DNA of 64,000 nt from Teratosphaeria epicoccoides (Eukaryota > Ascomycota > Dothideomycetes > Mycosphaerellales > Teratosphaeriaceae). Under the pieces are notes generated by a model, which was not told where the DNA came from, made no database searches, and saw only the letters and a list, made by a program, of their open reading frames with translations. Within the stretch, counting starts at the first letter, position 1. Every line of letters starts with the position of its first letter. Both the position numbers and the translations under genes were made by a program. The stretch spans positions 248,001-312,000 of the forward strand of contig JADDMT010000034.1 of the NCBI GenBank assembly GCA_021401465.1, given 5' to 3'. Below are positions 45,225-56,750 of this stretch, one piece after another.

Positions 45225-46379
45225 TTAGGAAGTAGTAACATTCGCCATCGGCTGATCTGGAACTTTTCGGTGTTGCTGTGTCGGGGTGATGAGGATGTGC
45301 ATGGTGTATTCGTATATCTGGTTGTGCGAGGGTGAGATGTCAGTGAGGTCTTCGTTGGCGCAGCGGAGGGTACGGTCTGAACTTACAGCCCATTGCACGG
45401 CGTTGACTATGAAAGCGCGAACGCTGCAGACGCCTAAGCCGCGGAAGAAGATTGAGACGCCCTCGTTCGCGTAGGCTTGGCGGGCGATTTGGAAAGTACT
45501 CGGTCTTGGGTTTGATGGTGACGCGATGCTCAGAAGTGATTGGGCTTCGTTGGACGCTGCGGCGAGGCTTTGGGGCGTGAGATCCCATGTCTGGAAGCGA
45601 GTCTTGATCACGTCTGGCAATAGCAGTCAGCAGGCGGACGATATACGGAGCAGAAACAAGGACGACTACCTAGCGGGAACACGGACGCCCATGTAACAAC
45701 ACCAGCAAGGCCGCCGCAGAACAGCACTCTAAGAGCTTGTTGGTTTTGAGACTCCTTCTCAAACGTCAAGGCATTCTTGGAGAGTTCGTATGACCAGAAA
45801 CTACATAAACCTACACTTAGCTACCTGTCCGGCTCCAGATAATCAGAAGCCCAAAGAATCAACCTACTAGAACCCATAACCCACCGCATCCCTCACACTC
45901 GTCACTCCTCCACCCACATACAATCCTCGCAGCCCGCCTCGCTGCCAGATCTCCGTCGTGACATCCCAAGATGATCGCGGAGGATTACTGACCTGGGCTC
46001 GGCACTTCACCAGTTCGGTCGGTGCAGAGACTACGAATGTAGCGAACCCGCCCAGCGCTCCCGCGGCCCAGATATTCCAGTACGAGGGCTTTTCCTCCGG
46101 TGTTATGGAGGGGAGACCGGTGGTGAGGACGTTGAGCGAGCGGTTGTAGGTCATGAAGAGCAGGGCGTTGAGGGCGCCGTAGCCGATGATTGGGGCGGCG
46201 GCGCCGCGGGCGAAGGAGGTCCATTTTTGGGGTGGAATGGGGGTTGGCGGGAGTGAAGAGGGATGAGAGAGGTTTGGGGGTAAGCTGGATTGGAGACGGG
46301 TTTTGATTATGTCCAGTGGGTTGCCGACGAGGATGCCTATGGCGCCAGAGAGGTAGCCGGCCCAGAAGTCGGCGGCCAT
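45225..46379 (-). CDS. Mitochondrial carrier (SLC25 family), substrate unknown
   Basis: Four exons: 46379-45868, 45800-45670, 45613-45387, 45317-45225, with introns of 67, 56 and 69 bp, encoding 320 residues. There are three repeats of ~100 residues, each with the carrier signature: PLDIIKTRLQ, PTELVKCRAQ and PLDVIKTRFQ. The splice joining VFPL to DVIKTR completes the third signature exactly, which supports the model. The protein crosses the inner mitochondrial membrane six times and exchanges a metabolite. The pattern (ELVKCR in repeat 2) resembles the basic-amino-acid/carnitine branch, but the substrate cannot be read from this. The C-terminal extension after the last helix (ITPTQQHRKVPDQ) is short and polar. 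Confidence 0.88.
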
Positions 46380-46936
46380 GGGGTGGAGTCACGTCGTCGG
46401 AGGCGGAGGATGAGGCAGATCTGCTTTCATGAGACTGCAAGGGGAAGAGCGTCTTTGGATCACATGTAGGGTGATTTACGAAGTACTGGTGTGGATCTTG
46501 TCAACAGTAGCAGGAAGTACAATGCACTGTCCACTCCGAATGGAATCCGGTGCGTCATCGCGGCAGCTCCCGCACCCTCTTGTACCGATGGATTCCATCA
46601 ACGCTGCAAAATGCCATACCTTAGATTGGAAGCTGCAGGGTTGACTAGAGAGCCAATATGAGAAGTCTTATACCCAAGCCAGTTGTAGTATATCTCGTCG
46701 TTGGCGCTGCAGGATCCACAACTGCTGGGCCCTACGTGGGCGGAATCATTACACGAGAGCGGGCTAGAAAGATACCACATGTGGAAGTGCCACAATCGTA
46801 TGTTTGGTTGTATGGACGCTGTGCCACGCTTCAAACGTCGCCATCGAGGGCCCAGAGGAGACCGGCCGTCAGGAGCTTTGACACCCAGCAATTGGACTGC
46901 AAGTCCTAATCCGTTGCCTTCTGATCCATCAGCCGT
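46380..46936. other. Carrier-gene promoter and ABC relic 3' flank
   Basis: A 557-bp gap with no supported gene. The left part should be the promoter of the minus-strand carrier gene. The small plus-strand frames have no motif. Confidence 0.45.
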
Positions 46937-49900
46937 TCATCCACTCTGGACCTCACTCTCTAGGTCAACCGAGGTATGCGGGTTGTCGCTTGTAAACCGT
47001 GCCTTTGCGATATCATCTCGTCCGATCTCAGAAGACTCGCACATCCCTCGAAAAAGCCCCATCTTATCATACAAATCAATCTGGGTCCCGAATTCGACAG
47101 TCTCCCCTTCCTCCATCACAACCACGCGATCATATCTACCAGCCGGGTACCAAATGGTTCCTCTCGTCCACAGCTTCATGAAGTCTACCATACCCAGCGA
47201 TAGTATTCGGCCGATGCGCAATACGCAACAGCGTCCTCCTCTCAAAGACCGAAGAGAGCATACGCTGAATCTTCTTTTCCGTTCCAAAGTCAATTGAGCT
47301 AGTCGCCTCATTACAACCAACAATGCTCGAACCATTCACCAAAGCCCTGGCCAACGCCAGCAACTGTCTCTGCCCCAAAGACAAATTCGGCCCTTCATCC
47401 TTAACGACAACATTGTGATGCACTCGCGAAACTGCACTCTTTCCTTCCTCGTTCCACAGCTCAACCTGCTTCAGCGCTTGCCAGAGCTCCTGGCCGCTGC
47501 GTTTCGCTGCAAGGATCAAGATTGCTTAGTACAGTGCCTCGGAGCAGCACATGGTCCTGTGGGATAGTCACTCGCCGCGAGCGGAGACCTTGGAGACTTT
47601 TGGTGGTAATCTCTCTTCCATCGATTGTGATGGTTCCTGGGACAGCTCTGCAAGACGAAAGAGGGCTGTGATGATTGAGGACTTGCCAGCGCCGGTGCGA
47701 CTGACTATACCGATCCGCTCGCCTGAATTCATCTCCGTGGAGATCGCTCACAGGACTGTGGGAAGACCTGGTCGGTGCAGCATCTCCACGTCCAAGGAAA
47801 GTGATCGCTCCTTTCTCAGGCCAGGAAGCAGAGGCTAATATCTCCCTCGTGTTGCTGATTGGCTCCTCGACCGGCACCTCTGGGCCATGGCAACGCAGCC
47901 TCTCCGCTGCGCTTATGTTGTTCTCAACTTCAGGCGGCCGACGCACCAGGAGCTGTATGTACTGAACAACTGCTAAACTATACGCAAAAATTAGGCCTGC
48001 AACAGTCCGCTTGCCGCGCAAACGCGATGTTGCAACGAGGCCGCCAGTAGCAACGATCAATAGAATACCAAGAGCGCCCAGGCGTGTCGCAAGCTATCTT
48101 TGATTCGCGAGAGTCAAGAAGCATGCACCGTTCATTGAATCGGGAGGTTCCACGAGTGCTGTAACGAACGATTCGCATCTGAAAGGCGCGGATAGTCATA
48201 ATGTCAGGGAGCGCTTCTCCGAAATGAGAGAATACTCCGCTCCTGAGGAGCCCCTCGTAACGCTTGAAATCTCGCGCTGAAGCTCCGGAGCATCCAACAG
48301 AGTTAGGGAGGGCTGCTATAAGCAGTGCTGGGGCAATGGCGAATTGGTGATAGCAGATGACTGCGAGACAGCAACCGGACAGGATGCCGAATATCATGAA
48401 ACGGAAGAAGCGGAGATGGACGACCAAGACGTTGTCCAAAGTATCCACGTCTTTTGAAAATTTGATTGACTATGCGGCCTATCGGCGTCGTGTCGAAAAA
48501 GGACACCGGAGTTTGCAAGACTCTGGCTGTTGCGCGCTGGGTCATGTTCTTGCTGGCTGTAGTTCCAAAGGAGGCGATTATGGCGGCAAAGCCGAACAGG
48601 AGTATGGTCTGGAAGATACCGAGGGCGGCCTAGCCTCTAATGTAGTACCTGTCTGCAATTGGGAAATGACTGGACACCACCGGTGGAGCCAGCGTCCGAT
48701 GAGGATTTTCGTGCCTTGCGCAGCTGCAAGAGTGACACAGATGAGTAGTAGTTTCCATAGAGAACCTGTTGATCTGAGGTAGTCCACGTAAATCTTCCAT
48801 TAGATACTTTTGACTGTTCGGTCCTCGCGCTGCATTAGAGTGTCGCTTGCCAGAGATCTCGTCGCACGCTGGAGTTTTGCTTAATCTTTGTCTCCATGAT
48901 CGGAGTGATGTGATCGAGTGATTGATTTGGGCCTGACACTGCGGTCTGCATCATCATTGCAAACTGGGTGCCAGTCCTCATGAGCTCTTGAAAGGTAGCA
49001 GACTTGTAGACACTGCCATGTTTCATCCCCATGACCGTGTTTGCGCGATCAACACGATTGAGTTGGTGCGTTGCAAGTACTCTACATCTCCCCCATAGTA
49101 TGCCGCAAATTGTCTCCCACGTAGCTGCCCACTGCAGAAAGAGGATCATCCAGGAGAGAAAAACTAATAGCCGTGTCGGCATATGCGGTCCTGGCGATGT
49201 TGAGGCGTCATTTTTGACCGCCACAAAGTGTAATGCAACGCTTGCCAGTTCCCGTCTCGTCGCCACCAGGGAGGATTCGAAACTCCGGGATTGTACATGC
49301 CTCGACGATAGCAGTTTCACGCGCCTCGTCATACATTCTGTCACAGGCGATACTGTCTTGATACGTTGTGTTCTATGACCACGCTGTCTGTGGGCAGAAA
49401 GAGCTCGAAGCTGCAAACACAAGACTCTCGCTGGTCTGCTTCCTTACACCAGGGGGGCGCACAGCAGTGAGCTTTTGCCTGAGCCTGCAGTGCGAATGAC
49501 TGCGATTGATTCTCTACGCGCTATGGAAAGATCGACATGCCTGAGGGTGAACCCCATCTCCTCATTCGAAACAGCCGTGGTTTTCGAGTGTTGGCGGGCA
49601 TCTCAATTTGTTTCCATCTCGCAGCACACCCGAACTTGCTATGCCCTCGTTCTTGCCCTTTCTCGAGTCCTGGTCCTCCTGAGTGGTCGGTGCCTGCTCC
49701 CAAATGAAAGGAGCCTGCTTTGCTTCAATTGAATAGCTGATTTCGTGACAGCAAGCCCCCTGTGCGCTTTGCTCCTCGGCGCTCAGGAGCTCAAGTATGC
49801 GCTGCATTGAAGACGCAGCGTCTGCCGCCTGCTCTATCCCAATAGGAAGCCATTCTAAAGGAAAGTTCAGCGCGCTGAAGAGTGCCAAAGAGGAGAAGAG

Positions 49901-50850
49901 AGGAGCGGCATCCAGAACATGGCCAGTTAGCGATCACGTGACGAACGTAGGGAGTCAAGCGAGGCCCAGTGTGACGACGGCTATGGCCAATATTCCGTTC
50001 CTGATAGAGAGTAGTCGGAAGATCATGGGCGTCTCAAGCCTTCTGACCTCGCTTGTCCCGTCGTAGAAAGGAAACTCCCAGGCGAAGAGCTTGATGAATC
50101 TGATGGAAGTAAGAACATCCTGCATAAGCCGAATGCACGGATCTGTGACAGTGTTGAAGGTCTTACGACGGACCTTCAGAATACCGATTGCGCGACCAAG
50201 GAGCGGAATACCTAGGCAGGTGGAGGCAAAGCCGGCAAGAGTGCCATAGGCCAGGTTGTATCAAAGCAGAGCAAGAGCTAAGAAAACTTGGATCGGCGCA
50301 GTCCAACAATGATGCAGGCTTGCCGATGCCAGATCAATGCGCCAGATGTCTGCAAACATGAGGCTGTCGATCCGACCATTGCTCCATCCTTGAGGACTCA
50401 GCGAGGACTAGTGTTTGTTGAAACCTACTTCGGAGACTGCCCTCGCTCCATTCCCTGACTTTGCACGGCCAGAGTGATGTAGAGCTTTCCTGGGGTTACA
50501 GGCGATCAAGGTCGAGCGTGCTTGGCCTCCAGCAAGAGTTCCGCGGTACCGCGACTGGCTTACGCAAAGAGATGGAAGTGTTTGCATGCATGCGTTGCCG
50601 ATTACAAGACCCATGCCGCGTCCAACGGAAGGGGCGACAATAACGCTGTCGTGTGCTGTGTAGGCCTCTTTCGCGAAGAGAACAAGGTAGCGAAGGACGA
50701 AGAGTGTGAGAGACTGCATGCAAACAGCCGCAAACAGCCACGAGCTGACTCATACCAGCAAGCAGTATTCAACTATTGCCGGTAGTACTGGGTTGAAGCT
50801 CCTCGTAGAACGTCTCTCGTCGAGCGTTCAGAGTCTCTTCAAATCTGATG
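46937..50850 (-). pseudogene. Relic of a full-length ABCC (Yor1-like) ABC transporter
   Basis: Minus-strand pieces follow the order of a ~1,400-residue ABCC exporter but in shifting frames with stops. TMD1: LFVLRYLVLFAKEAYTA and GGQARSTLIACNPRKAL (50719-50408), then LTSIRFIKLFAWE (~50080). NBD1: Walker A AGSGKSSLL (~49460) and VLATHQLNRVDRANTV (~49060). TMD2: LQTPVSFFDTTPIGRIVNQI (~48500). NBD2: Walker A RTGAGKSSII (~47690), GTITIDGREI in the next frame, signature NLSLGQRQLLALARA (~47370), Walker B-like GCNEATSSID with Asp changed to Asn, then RIAHRPNTIAGYG and MEEGETVEFGT. Intact relatives export toxic compounds. Many frame breaks and a lost Walker B aspartate make it non-functional. Confidence 0.85.
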
Positions 50851-51688
50851 CTGCTTCATGGTAGCCTGATCTTCAATGTGATAGCCACCGTCCGAGTCAG
50901 GTAGTGGGGACTAAGTCCGAGATACTAGGATGACTGGGGTGTCGCGTAAGAACGAATTATCATCACCAGCGATTTGCAGTCTGTCAGCAAATTCGTAAAG
51001 GTTGAAAAGTGTGTCTGATGACGACGTCCCTACGCGCCGCCAGACGATGGCTTTGGACCTGATAGAGCATAGGCCGTGGTGAGCTGGAGGATAACCTGGC
51101 CAGGATCTGAATGAGGCTGTGGTGCATGATATCCTGGAGGGCGAGTACATGTATCATTGGGTAGACACTGATCAGCACCATTTCCTAGAGATAGGAGAGA
51201 CAGATGCGGCGGCATGGCGAGCTCAATAATGCGGCACAGCAGACCGCGCGAGTGACAGATGTAGAAGATCATCAGAAACAAGTGGGCGTGTTAGTTGAAG
51301 TGTATGATGAACGATGCTGTCTATCTGCCCTCGGTTGCTGTGCTCTTTGGGTCAGTTTGTCGGGTGGAGGACAAGGGGAGGGGTGGCGCCAGGAGAAGTC
51401 GAGTCCGAATGCATGTGAAAGCAATGACGAAGCTTGATGAGTCCACGTTGAAGCTTGATGCATCATCGTCGACCGCCCAATCTGCTGCAACATGACACTT
51501 TGCTACTTACACAGCACACGGCGATGAGGACACGACACAAGCCACCGTCGCGCTTGAAGTCTTGTATGTCTCGAAAGCATCCAGAACACGCCCACGTACT
51601 CGAACTAACGCCTGCACACAGTGCCCTAACACCCAACCTACAGCTCCCAGTAAAGTGCGCTGTTAGGCGCAGTTGAAGGTGGCGGTAT
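50851..51688. other. Interval between ABC relic and NYN gene
   Basis: This may contain the eroded 5' end of the ABC gene on the minus strand. A frame at 51030-51281 (-) starts with a hydrophobic FLMIFYICHSRGLLCRII but does not extend. The right part is the promoter of the NYN gene. No supported gene. Confidence 0.4.
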
Positions 51689-53686
51689 ATGAGCACCCGG
51701 ACAGAGACGACGCCGTGGCTGGCAACGGCACTCGAACTGTCGAGCTCGCTGGCACATAACCACGACATTTCAGGCACAACTCAGTATGCCGTCCAGACGC
51801 CCGCATCCTCCCCGCCACCCAGACCATCACCGAACGAGAAAACCAAGATTTCTACCCCCGACTTCGTTGTACCCAGCAAAAGCGGATTGGGCGACTTCAG
51901 CAAGATATGGCAGGCTCTGGGCAGTCCGCGGCAGTCTCCAGCGCCGGGCGTCTCGCCGCTGGTTCTGCACGACGCCCAAGAGGCCTCGGTCTTCAATACT
52001 CTACCCAACAAGATCGATTACACGTCTGATGGCGCCACATACGTCCGATCCCTCAGGGGCGGCAAGACGGTCGCGTGGCAAGATGAGGCAAGTGCGGACG
52101 ATACGGCGCCGGGTTCCACTACGGACCGCTCAGTCTCACCTGATGGGGCGGTGCCAGCTTTGACCAAGAAGCAACTCAAGAAGCAGAGGAAGAAGGAACG
52201 AAAAGCAAAGAAAGCAGCAGATGCACTCAAGAACTCGATTGTATCAGAGTCTGAAGCGGATACCGTCACCAACAGGACACCCGCCCGCAAGGCCAGCGCG
52301 CACTTTATTGCTGCAAGCGAGCCGACCAAACAATACAATTTGAGGGAGCGCGATGCGTCAGGAAGAGTGAGGTTGCAGGAAAGTACGCAGGCTCCCTTGC
52401 AGCTGGCTACTGCAAAGGTAGCTGAGAAGCTGGCTGAGATCAAGCATGCAAACCCTAAGAACACACCCGCCACGCCGCAAGCCAACATTAAAGCAAAGGC
52501 GACGCGGCCTAATCAGGTGGCATCGACGATGAGGCAACAGTCCCAGCTATTGTCATCCCCGGCTCGGCCGACCACTTCGAATGCACAGCCTGTCCAAGGT
52601 GCTCAGGTGCAGTGGCCGGTCACGAACAAACAGGGTGCGCAGGCATTGCACTTCGTGCCTTCATCCTTGAAGCCACCATCACAGCAGCCAGCCACCGACA
52701 CTACAACGCATACGTCTACCACACCACAACAGGCGTCTACGCCCAACAAAACTCAGCATGTCATTGAGCCAAAGATTGTTCGATCAGGCGAGGATAGACA
52801 TTGGGCACTCTTGATGAAGCTCATCGGCGACTTTTTCGAAGATCGCAAATACATCATCGCGCCCATGAACCTCACCACCCACAACAACGACCAGAACGGC
52901 ATCCACGTCTTCGTCGATGCAAGCAACATCTTTATCGGCTTCACAGATCAGCTAAAACGTTCTCGAAATATACCAGCATATGCACATGTACCGCAGGTCG
53001 ACCTCTCATTCGATGCTTTGGCGCTTCTTATGGAGCGGAGACGCCCCGTGTGCAAGCGCGTGCTCGTCGGCTCTACACCACACATGCCTGCTTTTGATAA
53101 GGCGAAGGCTGTAGGGTACGAGTGCAGCATCTTGGAAAAGGTCTACAAAGCTAGAGAGCTTACAGAACGTCAAATATATTTCCAGGAGCATGATAAGTAT
53201 GGGCGGCCGAAGAATGGCGGGAGAGGGGCGAAAGCTCCATCTGCCAATCAGGTCGTGATGCCCAATGGATCAATTAGCGCTGCTGGTGTGATCAACGGCG
53301 CGGCAAGCGGGAATGGTAATGGTGGATACTCCAGCGGTGGGTCAGAAACGGCCCCTGCTTCTACTACACCACAGTACGCTCCTGCACGCATGATCGAGCA
53401 AGGCGTTGATGAAATTCTGCATCTCAAAATTCTAGAGTCGGTCGTTGATACTGAAGTGCCGTCGACGATTGTGCTTGGCACTGGCGATGCTGCGCAGGCA
53501 GAGTACAGTTCGGGATTCATGGCGATGGTGGAGCGAGCTTTGCGGAAAGGTTGGAAGGTGGAGTTGGTTAGCTGGTCGAAGAATATTAGTCAGATGTACT
53601 TGAATGCGAGGTGGTCGGCACAGTGGCAGGGCAGGTTCAGAGTGGTGTTTTTGGACGACTATGCGGAAGAATTGCTCGAGATGTGA
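51689..53686 (+). CDS. NYN (PIN-like RNase) domain protein
   Basis: A 665-residue intronless protein. The first ~370 residues are low-complexity Ser/Thr/Pro/Gln-rich with a strongly basic KKQLKKQRKKERKAKKAA helix (~160-180). From ~405 an NYN domain begins with HVFVDASNIFIGF, carrying the first acidic active-site residue. It continues through RVLVGSTPHMPAF to the conserved end VLGTGDAAQAEYSSGF, KGWKVELVSWSKN and FRVVFLDDYAEELL. NYN domains are Mg-dependent single-strand RNA nucleases of the PIN-like superfamily. A ~60-residue Gly/Ser/Asn-rich loop (about 515-575) interrupts the domain. The catalytic aspartates expected at the N-terminal strand and in TGD are present. Substrate and pathway are unknown; the basic region suggests RNA binding or nucleolar targeting (inference). 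Confidence 0.87.
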   Translation: MSTRTETTPWLATALELSSSLAHNHDISGTTQYAVQTPASSPPPRPSPNEKTKISTPDFVVPSKSGLGDFSKIWQALGSPRQSPAPGVSPLVLHDAQEASVFNTLPNKIDYTSDGATYVRSLRGGKTVAWQDEASADDTAPGSTTDRSVSPDGAVPALTKKQLKKQRKKERKAKKAADALKNSIVSESEADTVTNRTPARKASAHFIAASEPTKQYNLRERDASGRVRLQESTQAPLQLATAKVAEKLAEIKHANPKNTPATPQANIKAKATRPNQVASTMRQQSQLLSSPARPTTSNAQPVQGAQVQWPVTNKQGAQALHFVPSSLKPPSQQPATDTTTHTSTTPQQASTPNKTQHVIEPKIVRSGEDRHWALLMKLIGDFFEDRKYIIAPMNLTTHNNDQNGIHVFVDASNIFIGFTDQLKRSRNIPAYAHVPQVDLSFDALALLMERRRPVCKRVLVGSTPHMPAFDKAKAVGYECSILEKVYKARELTERQIYFQEHDKYGRPKNGGRGAKAPSANQVVMPNGSISAAGVINGAASGNGNGGYSSGGSETAPASTTPQYAPARMIEQGVDEILHLKILESVVDTEVPSTIVLGTGDAAQAEYSSGFMAMVERALRKGWKVELVSWSKNISQMYLNARWSAQWQGRFRVVFLDDYAEELLEM

Positions 53687-54106
53687 GGACCGTCGGGAGG
53701 TGGCGAACGGATCTGGATGTACGATCATCGTTGGTCAAGCTTTCACACGAGAGGATAGATGGATTCCTGGGTGAGCACCTAGCTGTGATCATTGTGGCTC
53801 GCGTTACAGCGGACCGTGTCGATTGCGGTCAGGACTAGAGGTCTGGAGCATCAGAACGTCTCTACATGCAGCACCACCGATTACTCATTGAGAGGTCTGA
53901 CTGCTTGGAGGCAGAAAAGTGGGCTTGAGCTGTAAACATCGTCGCAAGGACGCTGTTCACATTCATGTACCCTCTTGATACTACTTCATGGTCATCTATG
54001 CAGTCGTGCTCCTCGCCCGTATCTTACACAACCCTCCCATCTGTTCTGATCCATTACCATCCTATGCTAATCGCCACCGTAAGCCCACGGCGAAACTTGT
54101 CCCTAC
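53687..54106. other. Convergent 3' region, NYN / RPN12
   Basis: A 420-bp tail-to-tail gap without further genes. Confidence 0.5.
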
Positions 54107-54988
54107 TCAGACGATCGTCTCCAGCTTCCTCGCATAACCTAATGTGTTCTCGATTACCGTCCCACTGCTCGCCATGACATCCTTCTCTTGCGCCAACATC
54201 TCCTCTTCGCGCTGCGGGAAGTATATCCGCCCATCTTTTGCCACCCAGCCTCTGCTCTGCGCGAACTGTATCACGGCGCCTTCGGAGTCGAGGAAGAGCA
54301 GGTTCTTCGCGTTCGAGATGGGGAGGGATGGGTAAGCGCGCTCAGAGCAGGAGGCGATCTCGCTGCGGATGGTGTTGATGAGCACCTGCAATGCATTAGT
54401 ACCCCGTCAGCGAAGTCCAGCAAAAAAATGGGCAGCACACACCTCCGAAAACACCCCAAACTCCTCACTCGGCACCCTCTCGCCCTTCGTCTCCCCCCAC
54501 ACCCGATCGTAGCTCCCCTCCATCAACGCCTGCTCCAACCGCACGGGATACTGCACAAACTCGTCCCACTCTACCCTCTCTTTCCCGCCGGACGCCTCCA
54601 ACCCCTCCAGCACCGTGTGGAAACCCGCATAGTCTCCCGTACTCAGCAGCAGCAGCAGATACAGGCCCGTCACCTTGCCCTGGTTCTGCGGACTCCGCCC
54701 CGCGCTGCGCCATGTGGACGCGGGCAGGGCGTAGAAGGGTTGCAGTTGGGTGTAGTAGCGCGTGAAGGCCGCGGTGTCTTTGAGGCGGATGCTGTAGAGG
54801 GCGCCGAGCTCGAGGACGTGGGTTGCGGCATAGAGGTGTTTGGGGGTTGTGGTGGGCGTGGGGATTAGGGCGTTGAGGTGCAGGAGGTGTTTTTTGGCGG
54901 CGGAGAGGAGGGTGGGCGCCGTGGTGAGGTTGTGGGGTTTGAGAGATTCGAGGGATTGGATGGTTTTGCCGAGTTGGGCTTCGGACAT
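54107..54988 (-). CDS. RPN12: 26S proteasome regulatory subunit Rpn12
   Basis: Two exons: 54988-54443 and 54385-54107, separated by a 57-bp intron with a textbook TACTAAT branch site near its 3' end, encoding 274 residues. It is a PCI-like lid subunit of the 19S particle (human PSMD8), required for lid-base docking and ubiquitin-protein degradation. Landmarks are LYAATHVLELGALYSIRLKD, FYALPAS and KVTGLYLLLLLSTGDYAGFH. Across the splice comes EVLINTIRSEIASCSERAY, then LPISNAKNLLFLDSEGAVIQ and the WVAKDGRIYFP winged-helix end. The start MSEAQLGKTIQSLE was chosen over an in-frame ATG 59 codons upstream because homologues begin here. Length is normal for the family. Confidence 0.94.
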
Positions 54989-55889
54989 GGTGGCGGGTGT
55001 GTCGTGCGTCGTATGAATATGTCTTCGATGTTGATCTCGGAACTTTGATATGTGGTTTAGAGAGGGATGAGTGGTGGATTGGCGCCTCAGGCAGTAGCGC
55101 GCGACTTCCGCTTCTAAAGTCCGCGGTACAGCCGCGCCAGATTCATGACGTGAAAGCATCTGCAAGGAGAAGATACGGACATCTCACGTCACTGGGCAAT
55201 GCTAGACAATATCGTCCAACTATGAGCTATGGCGGATTCAAGTTGAAGAGAACCGTGTCCTCGTTGGCATGTGTGGGTGTAGGCGTCCAGGGGCATCGCA
55301 GGTCAGCTGGAGGGCAGGGCTAAGAATTGCATCCTTGTTGCGGCAGTGTACACATTCTATCTAACCAGCTTGCTGACTGCGTAGGATAAGCGACAAGCCT
55401 ATTGATGCCCGGCTACCAATGATTTGGGCAGCTCGCAGCTCGAACGCTGCCTCGACTTGTCACCATCTTGCTTGGTGTGGGTATCCCGCTGCCTGGTTGA
55501 TTCTAGACGGCCAGAGTACAGACAGTGCTACACAGAAGACTGCAAAGAGCACGGTCTCCAAATATGATGTCTCACATCCGAAGATCCAGCTGCCGATACC
55601 GGCGTCTCGGGATAGCGTTCGGAAAGCTTTATGGGAGCCTATGGTCCCACCAGGCGCGACATCGTTGGTGACCTGCGAAGCTTATTGCTTGACTGTGAAT
55701 GATCCCGAATGCTAGTGCTGGGGCTTCCAGACACTCTGCTTTCGCGCGGAAGCCACGCAAAACTCGTACGGCCTTTGCTGGTCGAGGTGCTCCAGTGGAA
55801 GAGCATAAGGCGTCATCAAATGTTTGCAGACTGCGAAGCCGGAACAGATGCCTTCAAATTGCTTCCATTCTCCATGTGCCACCTCGGCC
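54989..55889. other. RPN12 promoter and CGR1 3' flank
   Basis: About 900 bp. The RPN12 promoter is at the left. Frames at 54997-55323 and 55419-55715 (+) have no motif. No proteasome-box element can be named with confidence. Confidence 0.45.
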
Positions 55890-56252
55890 TCAAGACTTCA
55901 ACATCTTATTCCGCTTCTCCCTCCTCCTCAACCTTGCCACCCTCTTCGCATGCATCTTCTCCGCCATCTTTGCATACCTCTCCTTCTCCTCCTTCGCCGC
56001 CCTCTTGTCCCTGATCGCCTGAATGCGTCGCTGCCTCTCCTGCTCCTTCTCCTCCTTCAGCTCCTTCTCAACCTTTTTGAGCTCAGCCAGCTGCGCGGTC
56101 TTCGCCGCTCGCTTAGCAAACGCCTTGTCGCCAGAGACATGCTGAGCTTTCGACGTGGCTGCTGGCCGGAACGCGGATCTGGCCGTGTGCCATTGCTTGC
56201 CATTCTTGCGCATGCCGGACGGCGGCGCGGGAGCAGCGGCGGGCGCTGACAT
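55890..56252 (-). CDS. CGR1: rRNA-processing protein Cgr1
   Basis: A 120-residue nucleolar protein needed for 60S subunit assembly and 27S/ITS2 pre-rRNA processing. The N-terminal GMRKNGKQWHTARSAFRP block is the family signature. The rest is one long charged helix/coiled coil (EKELKEEKEQERQRRIQAI, then KRAAKEEKERYAKMAEKMHA), ending in the strongly basic LRRREKRNKMLKS. The size equals that of characterised fungal Cgr1 (~115-120). There is no intron. It is divergent from the ornithine-carrier gene. Confidence 0.94.
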   Translation of the reverse strand: MSAPAAAPAPPSGMRKNGKQWHTARSAFRPAATSKAQHVSGDKAFAKRAAKTAQLAELKKVEKELKEEKEQERQRRIQAIRDKRAAKEEKERYAKMAEKMHAKRVARLRRREKRNKMLKS

Positions 56253-56750
56253 CTTGACCCTGGATCTTCAAATCGGCTGCAGAATATCGCTTGGGGCTGG
56301 CTGCGGTGGATCAATGAAATTTCGATTCTGGCCGGGAGTACAGTAGCGCGGACTTGGGCTCGCCTCGCTAAAGCCCGAAAACACCTCTGACGCACACCGC
56401 GCGGAAAAGGCGCTCTAACTCATAAACATGCGCCATTTTTTACAGAACGCATGCCACGTTTCACGCATCCAGAGAATATCGTGGATGCGCCTTTTGCAGA
56501 AGATCGGCGTTCACTACTTGATTGTCTCTCCGAGGTGGGCTGCGCGGACGCAAGTGTAGTGATATGCTTCGTCAAGATTGCACATAAAGGTACAACACCT
56601 GCCGGACCACGATGCTTGCACGATAATAAGAAGCGACTTTGTCCGGTCCCCCGCTTCTGAACACTCTCACCCTGCCACACGGGTGCACCGGGCCAGCTCT
56701 CAGGCACCGGGAAAGAGACCGCGACTGTTGCTGTTGACTCATACCAAGAC
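56253..56750. promoter_or_regulatory. Shared divergent promoter, CGR1 / ornithine carrier
   Basis: A 498-bp gap between head-to-head starts, so it carries both promoters and leaders. A small plus-strand frame (56451-56660) has no motif. No specific factor site is claimed. Confidence 0.5.

Noticed and set aside
54188..54868. 226-codon plus-strand frame
   Set aside because: Antisense to RPN12, whose two exons match the family fully.
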